The position numbers and the translations under genes are program-made. DNA of 50,931 nucleotides from Desulfosporosinus sp. BRH_c37 (GTDB lineage: Bacteria; Bacillota; Desulfitobacteriia; Desulfitobacteriales; Desulfitobacteriaceae): assembly GCA_001516045.1 (NCBI GenBank), contig LOEW01000243.1, forward strand, positions 1 through 50,931, read 5' to 3'. Of this stretch, positions 17,327 through 26,070 are shown in pieces (position 1 is the first letter of the stretch; each line of letters starts with the position of its first letter). The notes under the pieces are model-generated. The model did not search any database and was not told where the DNA came from. It was given only the letters and a program-made list of their open reading frames with translations.

Positions 17327-18121
17327 TCACACCATCCCCCTTTGTCGAACGATTTCAGAGAGCAATATGCCCGTAGCTATCGCTACATTAAGGGACTCAA
17401 CATCTTGAGACATCGGAATTGTAACACACTGGACATCCTCAATCCGAAAGGATGGAGATGGTCCATTTCCTTCGTTTCCTACCACCAGGGCAAGTGGACC
17501 AGCCGACAGTTTAGTATGGTAAACCGAGCTGCCCTGGATATCCCCCATCAAAATACTCAACCCCCAGTCCCGACAAAAGCCCAAAATCTCCTCAGACTGA
17601 CGGTCAGGCAGTAAGACTAAAGAAAAGATTGCGCCCATTGTACTGCGCAACACTTTCGGATTATATAAATCTACGGTTCCCGGTGTCAAACAAACATAAC
17701 GTACTCCTAAAGCCAGCGCCGTACGCAAAATGGTGCCTAAATTCCCGGGATCTTGAATACCATCGATAATCAGCAAGACCGAATTCCGCTCAACTTGTAG
17801 ATCTGCCCAGGTATAAGTCGTTTGACGTACAACGGCTAAAATCCCTTGTGGTTCTTCAGTTGCACTCATTTTACGAAGCACACGCTTATCCACTTCCTCA
17901 AAAGGGATACCTCGTTCACTTAACCTTATAAGAAGGCTCTGCCACTTTAGAGTCTCACGCTCCTGGCAAACAAAAACCTTTTTAATAGGAGCATTTCTGC
18001 GCACTGCCTCTTCAACGAATCGCCAGCCTTCAACCACATACAATTGAGCCTCCTCACGGGCTTTATGCCGTTGCAAAGAGACCACATATTTTACTTGCTC
18101 ATTCTGCAAGGACACAATCAT
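17327..18121 (-). CDS. TrmH/SpoU-family RNA 2'-O-methyltransferase (RlmB-like)
   Basis: About 264 aa. The N-terminal substrate-binding domain (~1-95, VVEGWRFVEEAVR) is followed by the SPOUT knot with motif 1 LLIIDGIQDPGNLGTILRTA, motif 2 LVVGNEGNGPS and motif 3 IPMSQDVESLNVAIATGILLSEIVRQR. SAM-dependent ribose methylation of 23S rRNA is the usual activity. I choose ATG 18121, which has GGAGG eight bases upstream; a GTG at 18130 overlaps that site. It follows the rplT terminator and precedes pheST, the same neighbourhood as in other Firmicutes (ysgA-pheS). Confidence 0.9.
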   Translation of the reverse strand: MIVSLQNEQVKYVVSLQRHKAREEAQLYVVEGWRFVEEAVRRNAPIKKVFVCQERETLKWQSLLIRLSERGIPFEEVDKRVLRKMSATEEPQGILAVVRQTTYTWADLQVERNSVLLIIDGIQDPGNLGTILRTALALGVRYVCLTPGTVDLYNPKVLRSTMGAIFSLVLLPDRQSEEILGFCRDWGLSILMGDIQGSSVYHTKLSAGPLALVVGNEGNGPSPSFRIEDVQCVTIPMSQDVESLNVAIATGILLSEIVRQRGMV

Positions 18122-18192
18122 CTCTACCACCTCCAGGGGCGAGTATGGAAAAATCGTAAGGTTGATTTATAAATTGACCCTACTAGTATGCC

Positions 18193-18219
18193 AAAAAGAG
18201 GGTGCAAATGCACCCTCTC
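18193..18219 (-). terminator. Intrinsic terminator after rplT
   Basis: Minus strand GAGGGTGCA pairs with TGCACCCTC, followed by TTTTT. It ends the infC-rpmI-rplT operon. Confidence 0.85.
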
Positions 18220-18224
18220 TGTTA

Positions 18225-18584
18225 TTAGCCGTTGATTTGTACTTTGGCAACATTTACAATCTCTGTAAACGCTGTAGCATCGCTGATCGCGAGTTCTGCC
18301 AGCATCTTGCGATTGACAGTAACTCCAGCCTTCTTCAATCCATTCATCATACGGCTGTAAGACAAACCGTTCAGGCGTGCAGCGGCATTAATTCTAGCAA
18401 TCCAGAGCTTACGGAAATTACCTTTGTTATCTTTTCTATGTGCATAGGAATAAGCTAGAGATTTTAGAACTTGTTCATTCGCTGGGCGGTAGAGTTTGCT
18501 TTTTGCCCCACGGTATCCTTTAGCTAATTTTAATATCTTTTTATGACGAGCATGTTTGGTCATACCTTTTTTTACACGGGCCAT
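18225..18584 (-). CDS. rplT: 50S ribosomal protein L20
   Basis: 119 aa, normal length. The basic N-terminus ([20 protein letters not shown]) and the [20 protein letters not shown] region are diagnostic. L20 binds 23S rRNA early in 50S assembly and, in Firmicutes, binds the leader of its own operon as a repressor; a matching leader lies upstream of infC. Starts 28 bp after rpmI. Confidence 0.98.
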   Translation of the reverse strand: MARVKKGMTKHARHKKILKLAKGYRGAKSKLYRPANEQVLKSLAYSYAHRKDNKGNFRKLWIARINAAARLNGLSYSRMMNGLKKAGVTVNRKMLAELAISDATAFTEIVNVAKVQING

Positions 18585-18612
18585 CCCGAAGACCTCCTTC
18601 TAGCACAAATAT

Positions 18613-18810
18613 TTATAGATAAGCAATTAGATTTTTAATACGTTTAACGTCGGACTTGTCCATCACAACGGATGAACGCAAGTGACGTTTGCTTTTCGGT
18701 GATTTTTTCTCCAGCATGTGGCTTGTGTATCCATGCATACGGATGATTTTGCCGGTCCCTGTCTTCTTAAATCGCTTTGCCGCACCACGGTGTGTTTTCA
18801 TTTTCGGCAT
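18613..18810 (-). CDS. rpmI: 50S ribosomal protein L35
   Basis: 65 aa, full length: [20 protein letters not shown] followed by a Lys/Arg-rich body and the [10 protein letters not shown] segment. Middle gene of infC-rpmI-rplT, 23 bp after infC, with its own GAGAGGGGG ribosome-binding site. Confidence 0.98.
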   Translation of the reverse strand: MPKMKTHRGAAKRFKKTGTGKIIRMHGYTSHMLEKKSPKSKRHLRSSVVMDKSDVKRIKNLIAYL

Positions 18811-18833
18811 TTGAGTAATCCCCCTCTCGGTAA

Positions 18834-19349
18834 TTAGTCGTGTTTAATGGTGGCTAAGATCATAATCATGTTTCGTCCCTCAAGCTTAGGTTCGCGTTCA
18901 ACAGTACACTCTGCTTTGCAAAATTCAGCTAGTCTGACACATAACGCCTTGCCAAGCTCTGGGTGGGTAACTTCCCGTCCGCGGAACATAATCGTCACCT
19001 TAACTTTATCTCCATCGAGTAAAAAGCGTTGGGCGTTGCGCGCTTTGGTTTCGAAGTCATGATCCTCAATATTTGGACGCAATTTAACTTCTTTAATTTC
19101 CATATTCTTTTGCTTCTTACGAGCTTCTTTGTCTCGTTTAGCTTGCTCGTACTTGTACTTACCGTAGTCCATCAGTTTACAGACCGGCGGTTTAGCCGTC
19201 GGTGCGATCTCTACGAGATCTAAAGACTTCTCGACTGCAATGCTCAACGCGTCTCTAGTCGCCATGATTCCAAGTTGTTCTCCCTCTTCACCGACGAGAC
19301 GAACATCCCGAACCCGGATTTCGTCATTTAGTCTTAAGTCCTTGCTAAT
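18834..19349 (-). CDS. infC: Translation initiation factor IF-3, AUU start
   Basis: With the first ATG (19265) the product would be only 143 aa and lack the IF-3 N-terminus. Reading 28 codons further gives [20 protein letters not shown] before [10 protein letters not shown], the complete N-domain, and starts at an ATT codon (19347-19349) behind AAGGGGGGG at good distance. AUU starts are characteristic of infC (E. coli uses one) and allow IF-3 to repress its own synthesis, because IF-3 rejects non-canonical start codons. The full protein is 171 aa, normal for the family. The C-domain begins near [17 protein letters not shown]. First gene of the operon, behind the L20-type leader. Confidence 0.95.
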   Translation of the reverse strand: MSKDLRLNDEIRVRDVRLVGEEGEQLGIMATRDALSIAVEKSLDLVEIAPTAKPPVCKLMDYGKYKYEQAKRDKEARKKQKNMEIKEVKLRPNIEDHDFETKARNAQRFLLDGDKVKVTIMFRGREVTHPELGKALCVRLAEFCKAECTVEREPKLEGRNMIMILATIKHD

Positions 19350-19387
19350 AAGAAACCGCCCCCCCTTAAAATATCAGTTCAAAACAA

Positions 19388-19505
19388 AAAAGACGGATGT
19401 ATACCACCCGTCTTCTAAACAATCGCGAGCATAAAAACTAAGCTCAGGACCAGAAGATACCTTAACGACGAACGCCGTAAGGTGAGAAGCGGATGGCTTC
19501 TGCTT
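19388..19505 (-). ncRNA. L20-type leader of infC-rpmI-rplT with attenuator
   Basis: The minus-strand leader contains AGCAGAAGCC and GCTTCTCACCTTACGGCG stems typical of the Firmicute L20 leader, and ends in a terminator hairpin (AAGACGG...CCGTCTT plus six T's, 19388-19416). Known mechanism: excess L20 binds the leader and favours termination. Confidence 0.85.
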
Positions 19506-19515
19506 GACATCGTAT

Positions 19516-19544
19516 ATCATATATTAATAACTAATCTTTGTCAA
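19516..19544 (-). promoter_or_regulatory. infC: Sigma-A promoter of infC operon
   Basis: Perfect TTGACA (19539-19544), 17-bp spacer, TATGAT (19516-19521) on the minus strand, just before the L20 leader. Confidence 0.9.
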
Positions 19545-19640
19545 TACCCCTGGTCACACAACAAAGCTGAAGCATGATGATTTTCATCGACAAACCATCT
19601 TCAATATTATACCAATTATATGAATCTCCTAAACAAAAAC

Positions 19641-20438
19641 TTATTTTCCCTTAAATTCAGGCTTTCTTTTTTCTATAAAAGCCTGTGCACCCTCACGAAA
19701 GTCCTCAGTTCCAGCACAAAAAGTTTGATATGAAGCCTCGTTATCCAGAAAGGTCGTAAGATCTGTCTCAAAACTTTTGTTCAACATTGCTTTTGCCAGC
19801 CCGATGGCTTTAGTCGGACCTTGAGCAAGGCGTAGGGCCAATTGCCAAGTCACCTGTTCAAGTTCCTCTGCTGGCACGACCTGATTAACGATTCCCAAGC
19901 GTTGAGCAGTTTGCGCGTCAAAAGTTTCTCCGGTAAAGGTGAGTTCTTTGGCCTTATTCAAGCCAACTAGACGCGGCAAAAGATAACTGCCAGCCAAGTC
20001 CGGAGCCAAGCCGATACCCACAAAGGACTGGGCAAATTTGGCGTCCTCTTCCGCGATGATGATATCAGCCGCCATAGCCAAACTCATTCCTGCCCCAACC
20101 GCATAACCATTGACTGCGGCAATGACCGGTCTATCTAGGTTAATTAATTCAATGAGCCAACGGTGTATATTTTTCATCTGAGCACGTCGCTCGTCAGGAG
20201 AAAAGGAACCGAACCCGCTCAATAACCCCTTGATATCCCCTCCCGCGCAAAAGGCCCTGCCAGCACCGGTAAGAATAACGCAGCGCACCTCGGGGTCATC
20301 ACTGATTTTCGCCACCGCTGAGCCTATTTCTTTTCCCATCACGTGATCAAAAGCATTAAGTACTTCCGGCCTATTAAACTTAATCATGGCCACTCCAGAC
20401 TGCTTTGTTAAGATAATGGTTGTGTAATCCATGGACAT
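19641..20438 (-). CDS. Enoyl-CoA hydratase/isomerase family protein (isomerase-like active site)
   Basis: 265 aa, a single crotonase domain. The oxyanion-hole motif AFCAGGDIKG (about residues 61-70) and GYAVGAGMSLAMAADIIIA are present. The two glutamates of true hydratases (in GxCELA and in PEILLG) are replaced: here the first reads GMSLA and the second GLAPDLAGSYLLPRLVG, with Asp at the position used by PaaG-type isomerases. I therefore expect double-bond isomerase rather than hydratase activity (inference). It has its own AAGGAGGAGG site and lies 160 bp after the acyl-CoA ligase gene, last in the fad region, facing away from infC. Confidence 0.85.
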   Translation of the reverse strand: MSMDYTTIILTKQSGVAMIKFNRPEVLNAFDHVMGKEIGSAVAKISDDPEVRCVILTGAGRAFCAGGDIKGLLSGFGSFSPDERRAQMKNIHRWLIELINLDRPVIAAVNGYAVGAGMSLAMAADIIIAEEDAKFAQSFVGIGLAPDLAGSYLLPRLVGLNKAKELTFTGETFDAQTAQRLGIVNQVVPAEELEQVTWQLALRLAQGPTKAIGLAKAMLNKSFETDLTTFLDNEASYQTFCAGTEDFREGAQAFIEKRKPEFKGK

Positions 20439-20549
20439 AACCTCCTCCTTAGAACACCTTTCCTTGGGTATAATTATACATGTGTAAAGCCTCGTTAATC
20501 CACAAAGTAGCGCGTAAATATTCTAGCAGGCCTTTTTTGGGGGTGGAAT

Positions 20550-20585
20550 AAGCCTTTGTTCCCCTTTCGATAGAAACAAAGGCTT
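20550..20585. terminator. Hairpin after the acyl-CoA ligase gene
   Basis: AAGCCTTTGTT pairs with AACAAAGGCTT, 14 bp beyond the ligase stop codon. The T-run on the minus-strand side is poor, so termination may be weak and allow read-through into the crotonase gene. Confidence 0.5.
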
Positions 20586-20598
20586 TAACACGCAACAT

Positions 20599-22269
20599 TT
20601 AGGACGTTTGTTCTAAGTTATTAATAGAACTTTGGACAGCTTCAGCTTTCTGCTTCTCTTCATCTATTAGAAAACGCCGTAATACTTTTCCTACGGCAGT
20701 CCGTGGAAGCGTTTCGCGAATCTCAATTTTTTTAGGTATTTTATAAGCAGCAAGTTTCTTTTGGCAAAAAGCTAATAATTCCTGCTCCGAAACATTTTGC
20801 TCTGCCTTCAAAACAACATAGGCTTTAACCATCTCACCCCAATATTTATCCTGAATTCCGGCACAGACAACTTCCTTAATGGCAGGATGTTGATAGAGAA
20901 CTTCTTCAATATCCCGAGGATAGACATTATAACCACCAGTGATAATAATATCTTTTTTGCGGTCCACAATATAAAAGAAACCATCCTCGTCCATACGCGC
21001 TATGTCACCGGTATAAAGCCAGCCATCTCTGAGTACTGCCTTAGTCTCTTCAGGTTTCTGCCAATATCCCAGCATGACTTGATCCCCTTTGATGACTAGT
21101 TCCCCGATCTCTCCAGGTTGAAGTGTTGTTTCACCAGATATCAGATCTACAATTTTGGCCTCTGAGTTCGGAATCGGAACTCCGATTGAACCAGCTCGGG
21201 CATGATAGATAGGATTAAAATGGGTAGCAGGTGACGTTTCGGATAAACCGTAAGCCTCTACCAACCTTCCTCCGGTTAATTCCCCAAAACGAACTGCGAC
21301 TTCTAACGGAAGCGGTGCGGAACCACTAAGGCAAACTCGAATAGACGAGACCTTGAAGTCCTTGATCTGCGGGTGATTAATAACTGCAACATACATCGTA
21401 GGAGCACCTGGAAAGAAAGTAGGTTTATAATCGTTTATGTGTTGAAGTACCATACCGATATCAAATTTGGGCAGAATTATCATGGATCCGCCAGATATCA
21501 TGGCTAAATTCATACATGCTGTTAATGCATAAATATGAAATAGAGGTAAGACAGTTAACACACGTTCTACTTCTACTTCTTCATTTTTAATCCATTCCCA
21601 AGCCTGCAAAGCATTAGCCACCAGATTCCGGTGAGTTAGCATACACCCTTTGGGGGTTCCGGTTGTACCTCCTGTGTATTGCAGAACAGCAACCGTCGTA
21701 GCGGGTTGAACTTGGGGTAAAGCCAAATCTAGGAGATCCGAGCTACTGTCGGCCAGCATTTCATTAAGATCGAGAACAAATTGATTGGGTTGAATTCCGT
21801 AAGCTTTGAGAGCATCTATAGCTACAACCTTAAGCTCAGTTTGTTCTTTGATCGCCAAAATACGAGGTAAAAGAGGGGGCACGGAAACGATTCCTGTAGC
21901 TCCGGCATCCTGAAGTTGAGCCTTTAATTCATCCTCTACATAGAGCGGATTGGTCTGAACAACCACAGCTCCAAGACGCATAAGAGCAAAGAAAGAAATT
22001 ACCCAGTTAGCACTGTTCGGCATATAGATTGAGATCCTATCTCCGGCAGTTAGCCCATTTTTGGCAAATGCTCTGGCCAAACGTTCTACATCTGCATCCA
22101 TTTGCCGATAAGTCCAAGTGTTTTCGCCAAAAATTAAGGCCGTTCTTTCCGGAAACCTCTCGGCCGTTTGTTTAAACATTTCGAGCAAGCCGATTTCCGG
22201 AATTGACAATTGGGTTTTTACACCATCTTCATAAAACTTGAACCACGGTTTACTGAGTTCACTCGTCAT
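20599..22269 (-). CDS. Long-chain fatty-acid-CoA ligase (FadD/LcfA-type)
   Basis: 556 aa, typical length. ANL-superfamily motifs: the phosphate loop YTGGTTGTPKGCMLTH near residues 200-215, EAYGLSETSPATH, GWLYTGDIARMDEDGFFYIVDRKKDIII and the C-terminal catalytic lysine region PRTAVGKVLRR. Activates fatty acids to acyl-CoA with ATP and CoA at the cytoplasmic membrane. It starts 17 bp after the thiolase gene behind GGAGG, so the thiolase and ligase are one transcript. A second ligase of the same type lies at 44.6-46.3 kb. Confidence 0.92.
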   Translation of the reverse strand: MTSELSKPWFKFYEDGVKTQLSIPEIGLLEMFKQTAERFPERTALIFGENTWTYRQMDADVERLARAFAKNGLTAGDRISIYMPNSANWVISFFALMRLGAVVVQTNPLYVEDELKAQLQDAGATGIVSVPPLLPRILAIKEQTELKVVAIDALKAYGIQPNQFVLDLNEMLADSSSDLLDLALPQVQPATTVAVLQYTGGTTGTPKGCMLTHRNLVANALQAWEWIKNEEVEVERVLTVLPLFHIYALTACMNLAMISGGSMIILPKFDIGMVLQHINDYKPTFFPGAPTMYVAVINHPQIKDFKVSSIRVCLSGSAPLPLEVAVRFGELTGGRLVEAYGLSETSPATHFNPIYHARAGSIGVPIPNSEAKIVDLISGETTLQPGEIGELVIKGDQVMLGYWQKPEETKAVLRDGWLYTGDIARMDEDGFFYIVDRKKDIIITGGYNVYPRDIEEVLYQHPAIKEVVCAGIQDKYWGEMVKAYVVLKAEQNVSEQELLAFCQKKLAAYKIPKKIEIRETLPRTAVGKVLRRFLIDEEKQKAEAVQSSINNLEQTS

Positions 22270-22285
22270 CTTTCTTCCTCCTTTT

Positions 22286-23515
22286 TTATATGTCTCTTGT
22301 CCACAAGGAAGCCATAGCTGCTCCGCCGCCTACACACAGAGAAGCTCCTCCTGTTGTCTTACCAAGTCTCTCAAGTTCATAGTAAAGGCTGACAATGATG
22401 CGCAGCCCAGTAGCACCTACTGGATGTCCTAACCCAATTCCAGATCCATTCGTGTTAATGTTACCATCTTGCTCAAACGTACCAATATTCAGAGTGATTC
22501 CTGCTTCATCTCTAATTTTCTTGCCAACGCCAATGACTTGAGCTGCAAATGCTTCGTTGATTTCCCAGTAATCAACGTCCCCATACTGCATTCCTACCTC
22601 TTTCAAGCATTTAGGTATCGCAACGGCGGGGCCTAAGCCCATTAGGCGAGCTTCTACTCCTTCATCACAAATATTTGTCAGCTTCATCAGAGGTTTAATT
22701 CCCAGTTCTAGGGCTTTTTTCTTTGTCATCAAAACTACGGCGGCAGAAGCGTCATTAAGGCCGGAAGCGTTGCCGGCAGTTACAACTCCCTCTTTTTTAA
22801 AGGCAGGTTTCAGCTTAGCCATACTTTCGAGGCTTGCTCCCCGAATAGGGTGCTCGTCCTGCTTGAAAACGTATTCTTTCTTCCCTTTTTTGACTGGAAC
22901 AGGAACAATCTCTCTCTCGAACCGACCTTCGTCACCAGCCCTTATGGCCCTCTGATGGCTGAGCAGGGCGAGTACATCACATTCTTCTCTAGTTATTCCA
23001 TACAGTTCAGCAATATTTTCAGCAGTACCGCCCATGTGGGAACCAGCCAGTTGGCAAACCAATCCATCAGAAAGCATGGCGTCCTGAAGCTTGACATCGC
23101 CCATTCTGGCACCCCATCTAGTCGTTGTAGAGATGTAAGGGATATTACTCATACTTTCGGTACCGGTTACTAGAGCTATATCGTATTTACCCAGTTGCAG
23201 TTTCATGGCAGCAATTTCCACAGCTCTCATTGCCGATGCACAGTTCTGGTTGATCATACAAGCACTTGATTTAGGATCCATCCCTATTTCCATTGCTACA
23301 ATACGGGGTGGGCAAGAGCCATTTCCATGCCCTAAACACATTCCAGCCACTATTTCATCGACCTGTTGCGGGTCAATTCCCGCCCTTTTAATGGCCTCAG
23401 CAGCAACAATCTTGGTTAGTTCATTGGCTGGGACTGGTTGGAGCGAACCACCATAAGCGCCAATCGCCGTTCTGCATGCGCTAACCATTACAACTTCATT
23501 AAGTTCAATTGCCAT
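22286..23515 (-). CDS. Acetyl-CoA C-acetyltransferase (thiolase)
   Basis: 409 aa thiolase. Active-site cysteine in MINQNCASAMRAVEIA near residue 90; His in GSGIGLGHPVGATGLR; C-terminal Cys in SLCVGGGAAMASLW. The sequence is of the acetoacetyl-CoA thiolase (AtoB/ThlA) class and clearly different from the two FadA proteins in the window. It may carry out the last step (acetoacetyl-CoA to two acetyl-CoA). Good ribosome-binding site AAGGAG. The 176 bp between it and fadE show no terminator, so it may belong to the fadN operon. Confidence 0.92.
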   Translation of the reverse strand: MAIELNEVVMVSACRTAIGAYGGSLQPVPANELTKIVAAEAIKRAGIDPQQVDEIVAGMCLGHGNGSCPPRIVAMEIGMDPKSSACMINQNCASAMRAVEIAAMKLQLGKYDIALVTGTESMSNIPYISTTTRWGARMGDVKLQDAMLSDGLVCQLAGSHMGGTAENIAELYGITREECDVLALLSHQRAIRAGDEGRFEREIVPVPVKKGKKEYVFKQDEHPIRGASLESMAKLKPAFKKEGVVTAGNASGLNDASAAVVLMTKKKALELGIKPLMKLTNICDEGVEARLMGLGPAVAIPKCLKEVGMQYGDVDYWEINEAFAAQVIGVGKKIRDEAGITLNIGTFEQDGNINTNGSGIGLGHPVGATGLRIIVSLYYELERLGKTTGGASLCVGGGAAMASLWTRDI

Positions 23516-23691
23516 AATTATAATTCTCCTTCTTTAGAAAATTACAAAAACTTTAAATATTGAAGTAACTAGGCTGACTAAAATACAATTATGAATATTC
23601 CGATATCTCGGATCAGTCTAAGCTTATTAAATTCTGAAATTAGCATTGTCGGGAGGAGTCTCCTCCCCCCACCAGTATCCTGCAGCTAGTT

Positions 23692-25461
23692 TTAACGAAT
23701 CGGATACTTCCCTTTTTCAATAACTAGTTGACTAATTTCCTGACGCAACCCAATCATATCCACCGCTGGGCGACGGACTAGCTTCCTCATTCCAGCGAGG
23801 ATAGTCTGAAGAGTATCTCCTTTTTCTGCTGCGCACAAAACCTCTTTGGCCTGTTGTTCTAGGATGTTGAAAGCGGTAAAAGTACCCAGAGTTGCTGCTT
23901 TTGCCACAAAAGTTTTGTGTTCATCACTAACTGCCAACGCTTGAACTTTTAACGCCCTTAACACCGCACTTTCCATAGCATAAATCTGCAAAACCATTTC
24001 GGCCAAGCCCATAAGAATATATTGGTTATTTTTTAAAGCTTCGCCTAGGTTTTGAACAGCTACTCCAGCTGCCATGAGCCAAAGCTTTTTAGCATTTTGA
24101 ACTAACGGCAGCAGTCCGGCCAGGCCCTCTTCGCTCGAAGTCAAGCTTGCCGACAGGAGATCTTTACTTACAGCTTTGGCAGCAGCCAAGAGCGGCAATT
24201 CTCCGCTTAAGGCCCGTTTTAATAAGGTTGCCGGTACCAGTAAACGATTTATTTCATTTGTTCCCTCAAAAATTCTGTTAATCCGGGCATCCCGGTACAT
24301 CTGCTCAATAGGGTACTCCTGAATAAATCCGTAGCCACCATGAATCTGCAGCCCTTCATCAACTGCAAAATCCAAGACCTCTGAAGCCAAGACTTTATTT
24401 AAGGAACATTCTATGGCATACTCTTCCAAGGCCTTTCCCGCTTCTTTTCGGCAATCCCCTGTGAGATCCAAACCTTCAAAGCCCTGTTCCATTAGTCCAG
24501 CTGTCCTGTAAACTACGCTCTCAGCCACATAGATTTGCGTTGCGATTTCGGCCAGTTTCATGGCAATAGCTCCAAAAGCTGTCAGCGGAACTCCAAATTG
24601 TTTGCGTTCCGAAGCATATTTTACCGCAGTGTCTAAAGCTAACCTGCTGCTACCCATAGCCGCTGCTGCCAGTTTATAACGACCAACGTTAAGAATATTG
24701 AAGGCCACGACATGACCCTTGCCAATTTCCCCGACCAGGTTTTCCACTGGCACTTTAACATCTTCCAAGATAACCTGACGAGTGGACGAGCCTCTAATTC
24801 CTAACTTCTTTTCTTCCAGCCCTAGCGAAAGCCCAGGCATGTCTCGTTCTACAATAAAGTTGGTTAACTTACCATCGACCTTAGCATAAACTAAGTAAAC
24901 ATCGGCAAACCCAGCATTTGTAATAAATTGCTTAGTTCCATTCAGAATATAATGACTGCCCTCGGCATTAAGCACGGCCGTTGTTTTTGCCCCTAAGGCA
25001 TCTGAACCTGAACCGGGCTCGGTTAAACAGTATGCCGCAATCTTTTCACCGCTGGCCAAACTTGGCAGATATTTTGCTTTTTGTTCCGGTGTACCAAAAT
25101 ATACGATTGGCAAAGTTCCAATGCCCGTATGGGCAGCAAAAGATACCGCAAAAGAGCCACCGCGGGGTACTTCCTCCCCTACTACAACCGTAGAATACTT
25201 ATCTAAGGATAGTCCCCCAAATTCCTCTGGAACCTCTAGGCCCAACAACCCAAGTTTCCCTGCTTGCTCCATGAAACTGCGCATCAGACCTTCTTCCTGT
25301 CCTTCGACTGCTTCACGCTTGGGAACAATCTCTTTTTCAACAAAATTGTGGGTCATGCGTTTTAACTGAAGGTGATCTTCATTTAGTTCTTCCGGTGCAA
25401 ATACTTGATCAGGAGTTACTGCCGCTAATAAAAATCCGCCACCGCGCACTGCCAATTCCAT
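23692..25461 (-). CDS. fadE: Acyl-CoA dehydrogenase, FadE-type with C-terminal extension
   Basis: 589 aa, matching B. subtilis FadE (about 594 aa) rather than the short 380-aa acyl-CoA dehydrogenases. FAD/substrate motifs: AYCLTEPGSGSDALGAKTTA near residue 141, GGYGFIQEYPIEQMYRDARI and the catalytic Glu in RIFEGTNEINR near residue 397; the last ~180 residues are the helical extension. Introduces the alpha-beta double bond, passing electrons to ETF. In B. subtilis fadN-fadA-fadE form one FadR operon, and the same order appears here with a MaoC gene inserted between fadA and fadE. Confidence 0.93.
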   Translation of the reverse strand: MELAVRGGGFLLAAVTPDQVFAPEELNEDHLQLKRMTHNFVEKEIVPKREAVEGQEEGLMRSFMEQAGKLGLLGLEVPEEFGGLSLDKYSTVVVGEEVPRGGSFAVSFAAHTGIGTLPIVYFGTPEQKAKYLPSLASGEKIAAYCLTEPGSGSDALGAKTTAVLNAEGSHYILNGTKQFITNAGFADVYLVYAKVDGKLTNFIVERDMPGLSLGLEEKKLGIRGSSTRQVILEDVKVPVENLVGEIGKGHVVAFNILNVGRYKLAAAAMGSSRLALDTAVKYASERKQFGVPLTAFGAIAMKLAEIATQIYVAESVVYRTAGLMEQGFEGLDLTGDCRKEAGKALEEYAIECSLNKVLASEVLDFAVDEGLQIHGGYGFIQEYPIEQMYRDARINRIFEGTNEINRLLVPATLLKRALSGELPLLAAAKAVSKDLLSASLTSSEEGLAGLLPLVQNAKKLWLMAAGVAVQNLGEALKNNQYILMGLAEMVLQIYAMESAVLRALKVQALAVSDEHKTFVAKAATLGTFTAFNILEQQAKEVLCAAEKGDTLQTILAGMRKLVRRPAVDMIGLRQEISQLVIEKGKYPIR

Positions 25462-25504
25462 ATGTTTTTCCTCCTCAAACTGTATACCTTAATTTTTATC
25501 CAGT

Positions 25505-25590
25505 TTTCAAGACCCCCACTTCTATAAGTGGAGGTGGGGCAGAGTCCCCATCTAAAGCCTCGATGTTCAGCTTTAGCTGAACGAGTTCAC
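25505..25590 (+). repeat. Two-hairpin palindromic element (PATE/IS200-IS605-derived), copy 1
   Basis: The left hairpin (CCCACTT/AAGTGG) is followed after about 30 bp by the right hairpin GTTCAGC-TTTA-GCTGAAC and the end GAGTTCAC. The same ends occur at 29926, 42033 (reversed), 47601 and 50893. Paired subterminal hairpins without a transposase are typical of non-autonomous IS200/IS605 relatives. It ends 10 bp from the MaoC stop codon. Confidence 0.65.
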
Positions 25591-25600
25591 TTACTGAATT

Positions 25601-25972
25601 CTACTTAAAAACAATTCCTTTGGCGTCAGCCGTTAGAACCACTTTCCCATGTTGGTTAGTACAGGTGCATGATGTAGACAAATTGAACTTCTCCTCTAAC
25701 TCTTCCAATTCGATGAGTACCACATCACATTTGATCGTATCACCAGTCATAACCGGACGATGAAACTCAAAAGAAAGATCACGTGCAATAAAGTTAATAT
25801 CACCCCCTATTTTTGTAGGTAAAGAAGCTGTAAGTAGTCCGTGAACCATCAGTTGACCCTGTTCATTTTCGTTAACATGATGGGTTCCTTTGTCGCCGGT
25901 TAACTCACTGAAAACACGAACATCTTCATTTGTGAATGTCCTTTCCCACGAAATTACATCTCCAGCTTGCAT
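25601..25972 (-). CDS. MaoC-like hot-dog domain protein
   Basis: 123 aa single hot-dog fold. MaoC signatures: FSELTGDKGTHHVNENEQGQ (Asp and His equivalents of the hydratase D-x4-H motif are modified: D...HH) and LMVHGLLTASLPTKIGGDINFI. Such proteins hydrate 2-enoyl-CoA to (R)-3-hydroxyacyl-CoA or act as thioesterase-like accessory proteins. The motif is not the canonical D-N-P-x-H, so catalytic activity is uncertain. It lies between fadA and fadE with good ribosome-binding site AGGGGAGG. Confidence 0.75.
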   Translation of the reverse strand: MQAGDVISWERTFTNEDVRVFSELTGDKGTHHVNENEQGQLMVHGLLTASLPTKIGGDINFIARDLSFEFHRPVMTGDTIKCDVVLIELEELEEKFNLSTSCTCTNQHGKVVLTADAKGIVFK

Positions 25973-26070
25973 TTTTAATCCTCCCCTGAAAGAGTATTTT
26001 TAGAAATTTAGATAACCCCTGCTAGACTTTTATACTATTCAGAAAGTCAACTGACCATTAAATACTTTCT

